From positions 1-64,000 of the forward strand of contig JBCFYV010000558.1 in NCBI GenBank assembly GCA_039000515.1: a stretch of 64,000 bases of DNA, written 5' to 3'. Within the stretch, counting starts at the first letter, position 1. Every line of letters starts with the position of its first letter. A program made the translations under genes and the position numbers. Origin of the DNA: Timema cristinae. Taxonomy: Eukaryota; Arthropoda; Insecta; Phasmatodea; Timematidae. Under the pieces are notes generated by a model. The model had not been told where the DNA came from. It ran no database searches and saw nothing but the letters and a program-made list of their open reading frames with translations. Positions 13,096-24,525 of this stretch are shown here, one piece after another.

Positions 13096-14186
13096 CATGA
13101 AAACAGTTGTTTTTACGCTGAATTATATTGCCATTTTTAATTCTTTCGTGTTTTGTTTACGAAGTTAGTCAGCTTCTGTCTCATTATCTGCACGGAATTA
13201 CATGAGTTGACTCTGTTGGCAATTGTACTTCAACTAGTGGAATCTCTCGTGAGAGGAGACGAACCAATTATAAAATGATTCATAAGCACCGGCTGCGCCT
13301 TTGCAGGATTCCTGGTTCAGCTGGTCTTCCGGAATTGAACTGGGAAGGCAGACAGGAGCCAGCCAGTGCTCGGGAGGCGCGTTTGGTTCATGTTTTTAGA
13401 TCTAAACGGGTTATGTTCGAGGCTGGAGTCTTCACCAGCACTGGCTAGGAGTGGGTCTCGACCTGCTCAGTACATTGCTGCGGTCATCAGGGATAGGTGT
13501 GGTCGACGATGGCCTATTCTATCTAGAAGTATAGAGAGAGGAGGTCATCGTGGAGAGGTCGCGTCGGGATACTTCATTGACCTATAGTTTTTTACTTAAG
13601 AGGGGATACCTCCGTGTGTGAGTTTTTGATACTCCCCTTAGTGTGCATCATCATGTTGGTGGAGTGTCGCAAATAGCCTATCCGGTTGCTTTGATTTTAT
13701 AGGTGATTGTGTTTTATTACGCGCGATAGTGACGATGGAGTTAAGTGTTTACTCCGTCTTATACGCCAGGCGCAATCTTTTTAATGAATTTGAGTCACTT
13801 TTATACTAGTGGTCTTTTGGATATTATTCCTATTGAGATCTTTTTAACGGTTTTATTTCAATTTAACATGTCGTTTGTCTTTTTTAACGTATTATCATTT
13901 TAAGTATCATATCATTTTAACATGTTTTGTCTTTTTGACGTGTTCTTTTATGTATGTTTGTTTTTTTTGGAGTGATACACTTGTGTTATTTTTTCGCAGG
14001 TGTATTTTAATTTATACAAGCGCTCCGTTTGCAGCATCTATGGTGTCGCAGATGTGTGAATGTATTATCTTCTTTTCTATGGGGATTTTATTTGTTTTGT
14101 AACTATATTTCAAGGCCCTAATGATCCGAGATGTGTCGATGGCGTTTAATACATCAATATAATAATAATATAATAATAATAGTGTG

Positions 14187-16440
14187 AATGTCGCAGTTGC
14201 CTGTCATATCTTTTCTGAGGCTAGCGATCCGCCATTTCGATAGCCGGCAACAGTGTGAGAGTTGCTCGAGTTCAGTATTTGAATGTTTGAGTCTAACTCA
14301 TAGTTCTTGAATCTATTAGCTTACTTCTGTTGTTGTTCCTTTTTGTATTTATTTTGTTTATTTGGGGCCTCTCCACCATTGAGTGATGCTAATGTGTCAC
14401 CTCTCCTAAATCTCAATGTACCGTGCTTGTGGGAGATGTGAGGTTGGCAGGGCATCGTTCAAATTCTTCACGCTGTGCTACTATAGCCCCCTTTGATCAT
14501 ATAAAAGTTTGCAGAGCTATTCTTGTTCATTGATGTTATTTAATTTTACGTACTGTGATAAAATTTATAAAGTATCTTCTAATCCAAAACCTGTCTGTTG
14601 TCAGAGAGTGGGGCAGATACATTCATGTAGAGACGTATCGACCTAGCTTCTGCCAAGCCCCGTCATATAGCGACGATAAAATCTCTAACCCGTTCTTTTT
14701 GAACTTGCATCATCAAGTTGATTTTAATAGATGGTTTTGGCAACAGCTTTTGATTTAGAAGCTAAAATGTTCTAGCATGATACGGTTTTACTGATAGGGT
14801 AATATTATAATCCGCAAGTTTTCGTCGCGCTCTGCTTTTCCGATAGTCTGGAAGTGCGTTTAACCGCTATATATTTAAATCATGTATTTTTTTTTTTAGA
14901 CGTCATATTTCTTTAATTCTATCTCCTCAAGTTTATTTAGTGACAGCATGTGGTTGCAAGAGACACACATTTGCAAAATTACCTCGAAAGCAATACTGTA
15001 TTGTTTCTTATTTTTTTTAAAAGCTTTGACAAATTTTGCATACGGCAAACATTCTAATGTTGCCTCTAACCTTTTAAAATCAATGATGCTGTATTCAAAT
15101 CTTCTTCCTTGGTCATCTAATAATAGAGATGGAATTACTTTAGTGGAAAAGGAAGAAGAGATAGCTGGGTACAAGACACCGTTCAAGATTAGGTAAGATC
15201 TAGTCCAGAACCTTGTTCATATCTCTGGACGTATTTTACTATTTCTTTTTGGTAATAAACCTATTCATGAACCTTGTTTCTATTATCGTTATTTTGGCAT
15301 TTTGGTTAAATCAAAATTCACTTTCTAAACTGTATTAATTAATTAAAAAACAATCATGCATAAACTTTATAATGCAAAGTAAAAGAGACACACACACAGA
15401 TTATAACCACAAAAAAACAGCATCGTATGGAGTATCAATCGTCTAATTAGGATGTAAAGGTCTAGCAACATAAAATAAAATACCAGAATAATGTAAGAAT
15501 TTTTGATTTGCTATCAAAGATGTGCAGTATCTAGATGCTAGTTCAATCGCATACGGTTAAAATAATTTCTGTTGGGCATAGGTTAGGAAGTTTGTTTCAG
15601 GCCACTTTCTCATTTATGATTCGTAATACATTATAATATTTAAAGGGGAATTCCAATGTCATATAATCCAATAATAAAGATTTTTTAATTATTTTTTTTT
15701 TTGCAGTGGTCCACTAACAAGCATTCTACTATTTACCTTACTTTTTCACTTATTTTCATTTTTAATGCAATTAACAATATTGTTAAAAAATCAATAGTTC
15801 TACGTTAATCTGGGACGTTTTTGATAAACAGATCGTTTATTTCGTTAAATATTTTCTAAAGTTCCCCCGATCCTGTTTTTAAGTTTTTATCAGCCAAATC
15901 AGTAAAACAACTATACAGACATCTTACAATTTCTAAGATCGATCTTTTATTCCAAAGACTAAAATCTTCGATAATTATCCCAAGGTATTTAAACGATATT
16001 ACCAGGACTCAAAATCATATCGAATCGCGATATAAGCGCTGGATACCCCTGCGATACATTACATAAAAGGTAAGCACCGACCTTTACCAACTCATATATT
16101 ATATGAATCAGTTAGCCGAAGTAAATCATTATTTTTAGTGAGGATAGCACTTTAAGATACATATTTAACTAGTGAAAAATGTACACTTGACCGGGAAATC
16201 GAACCCGGATTGGTTCGTAGCAATGTTTACACTGAGTATCCGGATTGTACAGTGCCATGGTATTTTCACTCATATATTTTAAGGGTGTCTCATGATGGAT
16301 GTGCGGAAGTCGTAAGCTTATAAACATGTGATTATATTGGGAGATAAAGCATCGAAACGCGCAGCCCACCTGGGATCGGTTTGGTGGAAGATTGCAGCCA
16401 TTGAAATTATATTGATGTCCTATTTAATAAATATTTTAAA
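14187..16440. other. AT-rich DNA after LINE copy 1, no supported gene
   Basis: No gene could be supported. A minus-strand open frame at 14896-15186 (96 codons, ending KLEEIELKKYDV) is more protein-like in composition than its neighbours but lacks an ATG at its upstream edge and matches nothing I know. A short CA tract lies near 15390. On the minus strand at about 16188-16215 the sequence CCGGGTTCGATTTCCCGG resembles a tRNA T-arm with one extra base. No full cloverleaf could be built around it. Confidence 0.5.
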
Positions 16441-18299
16441 ATTATTAATTGGGATAAATTTTCCCATTACCAGTGGTCACCATGAAACCCTATATATTTT
16501 TTAGCATGCGTTTATACCCGTTAGGGTTAAAATTTTACTTTAATTACTCAAAGTGATAGGGGGGGAAGGTTGTTGGAGGAAGTGCCCCGCATTTGTGTCG
16601 AGGTAAAGCTGAAAAAAAAAAACCACCTCAATGCACCCGAGGTTTCCAAAAACAAATCTCCCATTTTCGTATTTAGGCCAGTTAAACCCGAGAGTGGGCG
16701 CTTAGAACTCCCCCCAAAAAAAGGAGTAAACCTATTTTAATTTTATCTAAAAAATTTTTCAGACCCAAAAATTTTATATAAAAGAACTCCAATCAAACTT
16801 TTTAACTCCTGGCCCCGAAAAAGTCAAAAAACCCAATCTTTTTAATCAAAAGTCCTAAATTGGTTTTTAATTCGTATGCTTTTTGGGGGAATTTTTTGCA
16901 AAAAATATGCGTAAGTGTAAAAAGCCCGTTATTGGGGTTTGTTTGCAGAAAGGTTTTAGAGGTATTCGTTAAAGAAGATTTACCATGACACACACAAAAA
17001 AAAAGGGAAAAAATTTATTTATAAAGTTTCCCCCCAAGGAGATTTTGTTAACCCCCTAAATCGTTTTTTTTTGTTTGATAATGAACTAAACCCAATTAAA
17101 TGTACAAAGAGTAGGCCAGGGAAAAAATTAAAGCTTCTTTTCTAAATAGCTTTGAAAAAATTATTTTTTTGACCAAATGTTTAAGCCCCAAAAGTAGATT
17201 TTTAAAAAAAAAATTTTTTTAAAGGGCGATTAAAATATTTAAATAATGAAAAACCTATTTCTCCTTTAGGGCTTTTTCAGATTATTTTATGAGATATTTT
17301 AAACATATTATCATTTTTTTTTTCTAAAAGGTTGGCGTTTTATTTTGTGGACAATTTTTTTTAAATAGGTTTTGTAACCCCCTAAAAGTTAAAAAATTTT
17401 TTGGGATTTTTTTTTGAGTTGTGTTTTTTAAAAAAATGCTTCGATGAGCAAAATAAATCCCATTTATTTCCCTCCCGTAACCATACAGAATTTTGCATGT
17501 ATATGAGATATGTACAAAAAATTATTTTTTGAATTCAGATATGTCTTGGTAAATGGCTTCAAAAAATTTATTAACCGTTTTAAAAAATAATTGATTCCGT
17601 CCGACAAAGAAAAGTTGTAGTCTTTTCGATGGAATAATTGTTTAGCTGCATGATTAAAACTTGTATCCCTCCCCCAATGCCCTCGGAAAATTTAAGATTA
17701 CTATCATGAGGGCCATTGCATCGTGCGAGCAAAAACCCAGAACACAGGATGTTTATACCAACCAACAAACAAATTACTTTTGGGACATAGAGGAGAATGG
17801 AAGGAACCAGAGGGGTTTTGCAAACAAAAAAATTTTAACTAACAATGTTTTTCATATTTTAATATTCTCTCTTATATAAAATATATTATATTATTTTAAT
17901 AAAAATTAAATGATGTGTTTTGTTGATTTAATTTTGGGAAAATTTTTTCACACCTTTACAAAAAATTTTTTAACAGGCTTTCGTAGAAAGCCCTTTTTAG
18001 TCTTGAAAAGATTAAAAAATTTTTTTAAAAGTAAATGGCAGTTACTTAAGGAGCTGTGTCGGGTTAAAATTTTTAACATTTGGAAAAACAAACTTAAAAA
18101 ATTCTTTATTTGCCGAAAGTAATTTTAAAATGGAAAACCACGCCCATCACAATCAATTTTCTATAAATCATTGAAAAAATTTAAAAAATGTTATTTTTGG
18201 GATGCTTTTTTTGTTTCTTTTTTGGTTTTATAAGTCCGGGTTTTTGTTTTAAATTTGGAAATAAATTTTAAATTTTACTTTTCCAACATTTTGGGTGCT
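16441..18299. other. AT-rich, homopolymer-rich DNA, nothing recognised
   Basis: From here onward runs of three or more identical bases become very frequent. Short open frames on both strands are Phe/Lys/Asn-rich and reflect base composition. No gene or repeat family could be assigned. Confidence 0.5.
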
Positions 18300-18545
18300 G
18301 TCAACTTTGTTTGAATGACAAACTTCTTTGAAAACCGGCACAAATTTATTGTTTACCAAACATTCTTCCCCTCTGACAAATTTTGTGAATGTGGGGAATG
18401 CGGTTTTTCCACCGTGGTTGGTTCCCCGTTAAAAGTAGGGCCCTTTATTTCATCTACAATACCCCACCATTAACCCCTTGGTAAGTGGTTAAACCCAAAG
18501 GGTAGTTAAAAGCGGGTGTTAATTTTTAAAAATAATAATAATTTT
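18300..18545 (+). repeat. SINE-like block with TAA tail, copy A
   Basis: This block aligns with 47890-48195. Both contain tttgtgaatgtggggaat, then a ggttcggttccacgtta-like segment (ggttggttccccgttaaa here), then a ggccctt segment, a gtaagtg(c/g)gttaaacccgaa-like segment, and an (AAT)n tail. The ggttcggttcc-like segment resembles a Pol III B box (consensus GGTTCGANTCC), and the TAA-type tail suits a SINE mobilised by a LINE with the same tail, such as the one in this window. I did not find a convincing A box. A LINE 3' fragment is the alternative reading. Confidence 0.5.
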
Positions 18546-19777
18546 GATAACCCAGCTTTTTTTGTTTTGTAGGAGTGGCAATGTAAATATGTGAGCTTTT
18601 GGTGTTAGGGTTCTTGCTGGGCCAAATTTATTGCCCTTAAACCCTTTTTTTTTCATAAAAACAAAAAAAATGAAGTCAAAATTTATAAACATGAAAAAAA
18701 AAAGAAAAACAAAAAAATTTATTAAAACCAAAGTGTGGAAAGGGAAAAAGCAAAAATCCAAATTTTTAAAGGGTAAAAAGCAGTGGACGCAAAAAAAAGG
18801 GTTAAAAAAAAGCCCCATATTTTGATATAAAAAAATAATTTAACAGTTTATTCCCCCTAACAAGGGTACAACCCCTCAGGCGTACTCGTTTAGCTGGCCT
18901 ATGGGGCGGGGAAGATTTTAGTTTGAACGGCGGGTGCAATGCTTAAATTCAAAAATCCCAATCCCTATCATTTAGCATAATTAGGGGAAATACATAAGAT
19001 ATGCCCCCAACGGGAGAAAGATGTGGGGTAAAAAAAACCCCAAAGGGTACATAGAATCTATTTTAAATATATAAAAATTACATGTTGATTTAAATAAAAA
19101 AAATTTTCCCTTTTTGAATAAAAAATTAAAATTGAAAAGTAGTAATAATAAAAATGTGTTTGTTTTTAAAAAATGTAAAAAAAATATTCGTCAATAGGCC
19201 TATAAAGTATTCTGGATTTGGGTGAGTTGTTAAAAAGTTGAAATAAAGTTTCAAAAAGTTGTATTTTTTTAGTTTTTTCAATTCCGAATCTTTATTAGTG
19301 TAAATCTTTCCCCATTTTTATCCTCATCATTATACAAATTTCCCCTTTATTCCCTTTGGCAAAGGTGTGGGCACCTGGTACATACCCCCAAAGGAAATTA
19401 AAAACACAATAAAAAAAAAAAAAAAAATCAAGTAAATAATATTTTAGTGCAAATTGATAAAATGATTTTTGCGAGTTTTGTAACTTTGGTAGAGTTTTAA
19501 ATTAATAAGATTTTGGGGAAAAAAGCAATGTGCGTGTATTTGAAGTTTATTCTAGATCAAAATTACCTAAAAACATATTTCCCCCGTTTTCACCAGTGCA
19601 AAACAATTTTAATACCTTGGTTGAAATCAAAAGTGTAGAAATGTTTGTATTTAAAACAAAAATCTCTTAGATTAAAGGGTTTCTAGCAAGACAGGTGTTA
19701 AGTTTTAATTACAAATTAAAAAGACATTTAAATAAAGATCTCTTTTGGTAGTTGTGTGGATGTCGGAAAATGGCAAC
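18546..19777. other. AT-rich DNA, nothing recognised
   Basis: The sequence is AT-rich with long A and T runs, including a run of about 17 A near 19412-19428. No gene, RNA or repeat family could be supported. Confidence 0.5.
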
Positions 19778-19995
19778 CCGGGAATTTGTCAAGCAAGGGA
19801 AAGAAGCACAAGGTAAAATTTTAGTAAGCAAAGGAAAAGGGCCCCCCGGTAAAATTTTATACAGCAAAAGGGAAAAAGACGACAAGGTAAATTTAGTACT
19901 TCAAAGGGGAAAGAGCACACAGGTAATTTGTCCATCAAAGGGAAAAAACGCAAAAGGAAATTTTGTCCCTGCAAAGGAAAGGGGATTCCCCAAAA
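19778..19995. repeat. Small minisatellite, unit about 34-38 bp, about 6 copies
   Basis: Six successive diverged units start with ggtaaaatttt or ggaatttgt-like sequence and contain a caaagggaaa-like core followed by a short purine-rich linker. An open frame (19752-20048, 98 codons) runs through them and gives a repeated Gly-Lys-rich peptide of about 12 residues (GKILVSKGK, GKILYSKRE, and so on). The repeat explains the frame, so I do not call it a gene. Confidence 0.65.
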
Positions 19996-20739
19996 TTTGG
20001 GTTCCCCAGCTGTTTGAAATTGTTGATATATTACATTTAAAAATTTAATTCCCGATCTTTGTTCAGTAAGTATTTAATAGTTTGGATTGTCTAATGGGGA
20101 ATTCTAATTCTATGATTAATTATTAAACTTAAGATTTAATAAATGTATAAATTTTACATTTTGAATGTGTTAATTCAGGTGTGGTTATTTAAATTACATT
20201 GCTGGGAGTTAAGACTTTTTTGTTTGGTACATTTTTAAGCATTTGTATGCATGTACAAAATTTTAAACATTTGGAATCATATGTTTTTTAAGTTTTATTC
20301 TTTAGGGGTTATGAAAAAAATGATGAGATGAAATTTTAAAAGTTTGCCGCACATCACTGTAACACAAAAGTAAGGTTGAAGCTAAACCGTCACTAAGTCT
20401 CAAAAAAAATTAAGTTTACCAACAAAATAGAAATAGAACCACTTTTTAGTCGCGCAATGGGGGTTTCGCTCTTTCGCCCGGAAACCGTTTTCAAATATAA
20501 AAATTATGTATCCACTTTTTTTTTAGTTTCTACTTTCCCAACACGTTTTTATTTTTTTAAAAGTGTGAAATTAAAATGTGCTAATAAATTTATTCAGTAG
20601 TGATTTAAAGGGGGTTTATTCTGATTAAAAATTATTTACTATTCGAAAAAATTTAAAGTAAAAAAAATTTGTGCTTATAGATTTTTAAAGTGCTCCAATA
20701 AAAATTGAGGTTAACTACCCGTTTGTCATTTTTTTGTAT
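19996..20739. other. AT-rich DNA, nothing recognised
   Basis: AT-rich spacer between the small minisatellite and the very AT-rich block. No supported features. Confidence 0.5.
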
Positions 20740-21260
20740 AAATTAAAATATTATTATTTTTAATTAAATTAAAAAAATTTTTAAAATTTTTTGAGTTTTT
20801 TAAAATTATTTAAAATTTGGGTTTTTTTAATTTTTTTCAAAAAAATAAAATTAAAAAACTTTTAAAAAAAAAATTTGTGAAAAAAATTTTTTTAAGGGGG
20901 AAATCAAAAAAAAATTTTTAAATTTTTAAAAATTTATTTTTTAAATTGAAAAAAATAATAAATATTTTTTAAAAAATAAATAAACCCAAATTTTAAAATG
21001 AAAACTTTTTGATAAAAAAAAAAGTGAATTTTAAAATTAAAAAAATTTAAAAAAATTTTTAAAAAAATCAATTAACTTAAATTCAATTTTTGAATTTTTT
21101 ATTAAATTTATTCATTTATTTTTAAAAAAATTTTAAAATAATAAAATTAAAAAATTTTTAAAATTTAAAGAATTTTTATAATATTTATTTCCCAAATTAT
21201 GTCAAAATATATTTTTTTTTTTCAAAATTTTTTTTTTTTAATAATTATATATATATTATT
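20740..21260. repeat. Very AT-rich dispersed block, copy A
   Basis: This is almost pure A/T, made of alternating A and T runs. It is not just low complexity. It aligns in order with 47190-47700 through landmarks such as tttgtgaaaaaa, aataataaatatt, gtgaattttaaaatt and aaattatgtc. The two are therefore copies of one dispersed element or segment of unknown type. Confidence 0.6.
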
Positions 21261-21309
21261 AAATTTTTAAATTTTTTTAAATTTTTAAATATTTTTTTAT
21301 TGTTTTCTA

Positions 21310-21430
21310 AAAATCAATTCTTTACAAAAAAATCTTATTCATCAAATTAAGATTTTTTTTTAGTTTTTTTAAATGAGGGCCCAAAGAAGTTTAATTCTCC
21401 GCACGTACTTAAGTACACACCCCAATTTTT
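21310..21430. repeat. Short dispersed block, copy A
   Basis: This aligns with 50090-50215. Shared landmarks are a tcttattca(t/c)ca stretch, tttttagttttttt, aatgagggcc and a (g/c)cacg..tac.taagtacacac stretch. It may be the end of the same element as the AT-rich block. The family is not recognised. Confidence 0.6.
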
Positions 21431-22145
21431 TTTTTACTATTTTGATAGCCTCTTTTCTTACTTTGTGTTGTTTCTAAAACCGTAGGGAAAAATTTTGGAA
21501 ATTACCAAACATTTTTTTTGTTTTCTTGGGGAGAAATTTTAAATTTTCCCGGGTTTTTCTTTAAAATGTAGTTGGTGTAATTTTTAAGTTTTTTCTTTGG
21601 GGGTGTTTTTTCTTTTTGTTTTTGTAGAAGAAATGAACGGGAAAGATTAAAACTATTTTTAAAAGGGCCCTCGTGTAAATTTAAAAACCGTGTTACCTGC
21701 ATTTGGGGACCAATTCACTCAATATAATAAATTTTTTAAAATATTTGTTAAGGCCTAAGTGCATTTCTTTTTAAAAAACCCCCTTTGGTATTTTAAAATA
21801 GAACGCGGAAATTTAAATTAGGCATACAAACAAATTTTACGTGACTTTTTTAAAATAAATTTGGGTAAAAAAATTTAAAAAAACTATTTTTTTTAGAAAA
21901 ACTGTATAGTGTGAAATAAAGATAAGGAAGTTCTGAGCTTAGCAAAAAAACAAAAAATTTAAAAACAGTTGCCAGTCAAAAAAAACTGCCCCAATTGGTG
22001 TCGAGGACCGTTACTGTCGTTTTGGGGATCAAAGGTTGTAAAGGGTTTTTGAAATTTTTTTAACTTAGTGAAAATTCAAACAAATCTACATTTTGTCACG
22101 TGTTTGCCCCCTTGCAATATAAAAGGGTTTTTCGACAAGAGTGAT
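21431..22145. other. AT-rich spacer upstream of LINE copy 2
   Basis: No gene or RNA supported. It ends at the GC-rich leader of LINE copy 2. Confidence 0.5.
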
Positions 22146-23259
22146 GGGTGGATGAAGAACCCCCTGGGGGGACGGGGTTTAGTTTTAGTCCCGCAGTAAC
22201 CCCTGCTTTTTGAAAGAAGCGAAAAAAGGGGAATTTTTTTGTCCCAGGCCCTTTACCTCGTGGGGGACAAACCTAACAAAATATCTTTTCCTTTCAAATC
22301 ATTTTCTTTTTCCTTCATTTTTTTCCCCTTTTTTTCCACTCTTCCCCCTTCGCTTGATCACCCTTACCTTTTTTTCCCTTTTCCCCCACCGTTCGCCCTG
22401 CACAAAAACCCTTTTGGGGCCTTTTCCCGTTGAGGGGCCCTTGGAAAACAAACCCCGGTTTCTCTTTTTAAATTTTTGGGTTTTCACTGCTTTGAGTTTC
22501 CCAAAATGAAAGTGCGCTGGTTGTAATATTTTTGGTAAAAGGGCCTTAGGGATGAAAACCGGGAAACCAAACCTTGAAAAAAACCGGTTGCTTTTCATGA
22601 GGGCCCTGGATGAAAAATTTAGCCTTTCCTGCATAACTTGCTGCGGGGGACTCTCTTCCGGCGTTGCTCCATATGAAGGTTGTCATGCCCTAGCTTTCGT
22701 ATGGAGCCCTCTCGTGGGGAAGAGTTAACGGGGCCCCTATGTGGTAAAACCAACGGGGATAAACCCCGGGGTCTCCCGACCCGGTACTTTTGCAGGGGTT
22801 GTCCTCCCACTCTTGATTGAGCCCCCTTGTACAGCTGACCCCTTACTGCCCCGGGGCTGGCCCCTACTAAAAGTTTTTTGCTGGCATCTTACTCCCCGGC
22901 CCCCCTCACAGGGCCGTATTAATGAAAAGAGGGGGGGAAAAAGGGTAAGGCCGCCCCGCCCTGTTTTGATAAAAAACCCGGAAGTGGTGGGGCCCCCAAG
23001 CCCCCCCTTCCTGGTGATGTCTCGAGTGGATAAAAGTGAAGATCTGAAATTTGGTCCCCCATTTACCCTCGAAAAAAGGGGGATGAAGGGGAGCCCCAAA
23101 ATCTAAATTTTTTAAAGGAAACTGCGCGATGGCACCTTATGTTTTCGGGGCCCTATGACCGAACTCAATCCCAAATATTTGGGTTTCCCCAAAATTAACC
23201 TTTTGGAAATACGGTAAATATCAGGTGAAGGGGGGCCCCCACAGGTTCCTAATTTTTAA

Positions 23260-24460
23260 AAAGGGGAGTGGTCATTTGGGTTATAACCTGGGACTGCGTA
23301 AGCATTGGGGATTGTGAGGAATTTTCCCCCCGGGAATTTGTCACCGAAGTGTACCGTTTTGGGCAAAAAAAGAATGGAAAAGAAAAAAAAGGGGGGGATA
23401 CGTATTTCCTCAAATTTGCGACTCCTACCCTTCCAAAGGAAAGGGTTCCAAAGGGGGATCCACGTGCTCGGGGATCCGGCCGTATGCCCCAAAAACCCTC
23501 GGCGCTTTTTTCAGTCCCCGGGAAATTTTGGGAAACATACAAACTGCGATGCCGTGGAAACCCAAACCCCTTTTGGGGAAATTTGTGGACGGAGTCACGA
23601 AACCCCAGGGCGAGTCTCCAAAATTACTGCTTTTCAACTGAAGGGTTTCCGCTTTTCCGCCTGGTCTGGGGCCGCCCAAAAAGGGAAAGGTAGAGAAGGA
23701 AAGTCCGGGGAGATACAATCGGGAAAAAGGGAAGATCTCATTTTGCCCGGGCACGAAAGGGAAATACGAAATAAAGTCAAGCCCCGGGTATTTCAAACTT
23801 CAAAAGCCGGATTGTCGTAAAAAATTTTAAAAACTGCCCAAAAACTGCCATTGCGCAGTTAATCTTGCTAAGGAGCCAACGCGACCATTTCCAATTGGTT
23901 TTTTTCGAGCTTTTATGTTGTTTTCCGCGCCAACTTTGTGGCGCCAAAATTTTTTAAAGGGGGAAAAAAACCGCCACAACGGTCGTCTCCCCACCTATAA
24001 AACCGTGGAGACCTCCTCGGGGAACTCCCCGGGGCCCCCCTCGGGGAAAAACCCGAGCCCCCCTGGGGAAACACCCCCGAGCCCCATGGGGGAAACCCAC
24101 CCCGAGCCCCCTGGGGGAAAAACCCCCCGAGCCCGCCCGGGGGGTTACTAAAAAAAGGGGGCCCGGGTTTTGGGGCTCTCACCCCCAACCTCGGGGTTTT
24201 GGGAAAGGGTGGGGGACGAGTTGCGGAACGGGTTTGGGGCCCGCTAAGGCGGGGGTTTCCCCACTGGTGCCTTGAAAAAAACGCCCCGGGGAGAGACCCC
24301 CGAAAATTTTTTTTTTAAAAAAAGGCGCCCAAGGCCGAAAACCCTTGGGAAAAAGAATCCGGTACCCAGTCTCTCCAAAATAAGCCGAAGCCCTCCCTGA
24401 AGCAGGGGGTACAGGGGGAAAAGGGGAAAAGGAAAAGAGGGCCAAAAAAGGACCTCAACA
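23260..24460 (+). pseudogene. LINE copy 2 ORF1 (gag-like, zinc knuckles)
   Basis: This is the clearest ORF1 in the window. Two overlapping plus frames (23268-23693 and 23305-23820) together show the usual order. First comes a segment (about 23310-23440) containing EEFSPREFVTEVYRFG and LKFATPTLPK, typical of the region before the knuckles. Next are remains of three CCHC knuckles (about 23480-23680), where PRRFFQ..GNFGKHTNC, ICGRSHE and FSAWSGA stand in place of C-x2-C...H...C. A basic tail with EIRNKVKPR (about 23765-23790) follows. Several expected Cys residues are replaced by other residues, consistent with base-calling shifts. From 24000 to 24145 the C-terminal part carries a proline-rich tandem expansion, then a basic segment aligned with copy 1 (about 24360-24460). 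The product would bind element RNA. Confidence 0.75.
24000..24145. repeat. GC-rich 25-30 bp tandem repeat inside LINE copy 2 ORF1
   Basis: Four to five units of the type ccctggggaaacacccccgag follow one another. In the plus frame they give a Pro/Gly-rich peptide repeat (SPPGETPP, SPMGETHP, EPPGGKTP). The same place in copy 1 (about 9700-9760) has a single similar unit (cctcggggaaacacacccgag) and otherwise different sequence, so this is an expansion specific to copy 2. Confidence 0.7.
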
Positions 24461-24525
24461 AAGGGTTTATTTTAAAAGGATAGTTGAAAGGATTGCGGGG
24501 TTAACTAAATTTCATACTAAAAATT

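Larger units (their letters stand above)
7966..14186 (+). mobile_element. Jockey/I-type LINE, copy 1 (near full length, dead)
   Basis: About 6.2 kb, alignable by eye over its whole length with copy 2 at 22146-28118. Order: a GC-rich leader (cacccctgcggggagggg at about 7976); a pyrimidine-rich 5' region; ORF1 with zinc knuckles; ORF2 with endonuclease, reverse transcriptase and RNase H; an AT-rich 3' UTR; and a 3' end with aaggccctaatgatcc followed by gtgtcgatgg and a (TAA)n tail (about 14150-14186). This order is that of LINEs of the Jockey/I group, which copy by nicking the target and reverse transcribing their RNA there. All frames are broken by stops and frameshifts. No clear target-site duplication was found. 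Confidence 0.88.

Noticed and set aside
14150..14186. Independent (TAA)n microsatellite
   Set aside because: It directly follows the LINE 3' end and is the tail of copy 1.
14896..15196. Opposed 96- and 82-codon frames as a gene
   Set aside because: Both strands are open over the same bases, the minus frame lacks an ATG at its edge, and neither matches a known family.
18519..18825. Phe-rich minus frame and Lys-rich plus frame
   Set aside because: They are opposite readings of A and T runs with no motif.
22737..23106. Overlapping frames of 120 codons on both strands
   Set aside because: They lie in the leader of LINE copy 2, are open on both strands because of G- and C-rich runs, and have no counterpart in copy 1.
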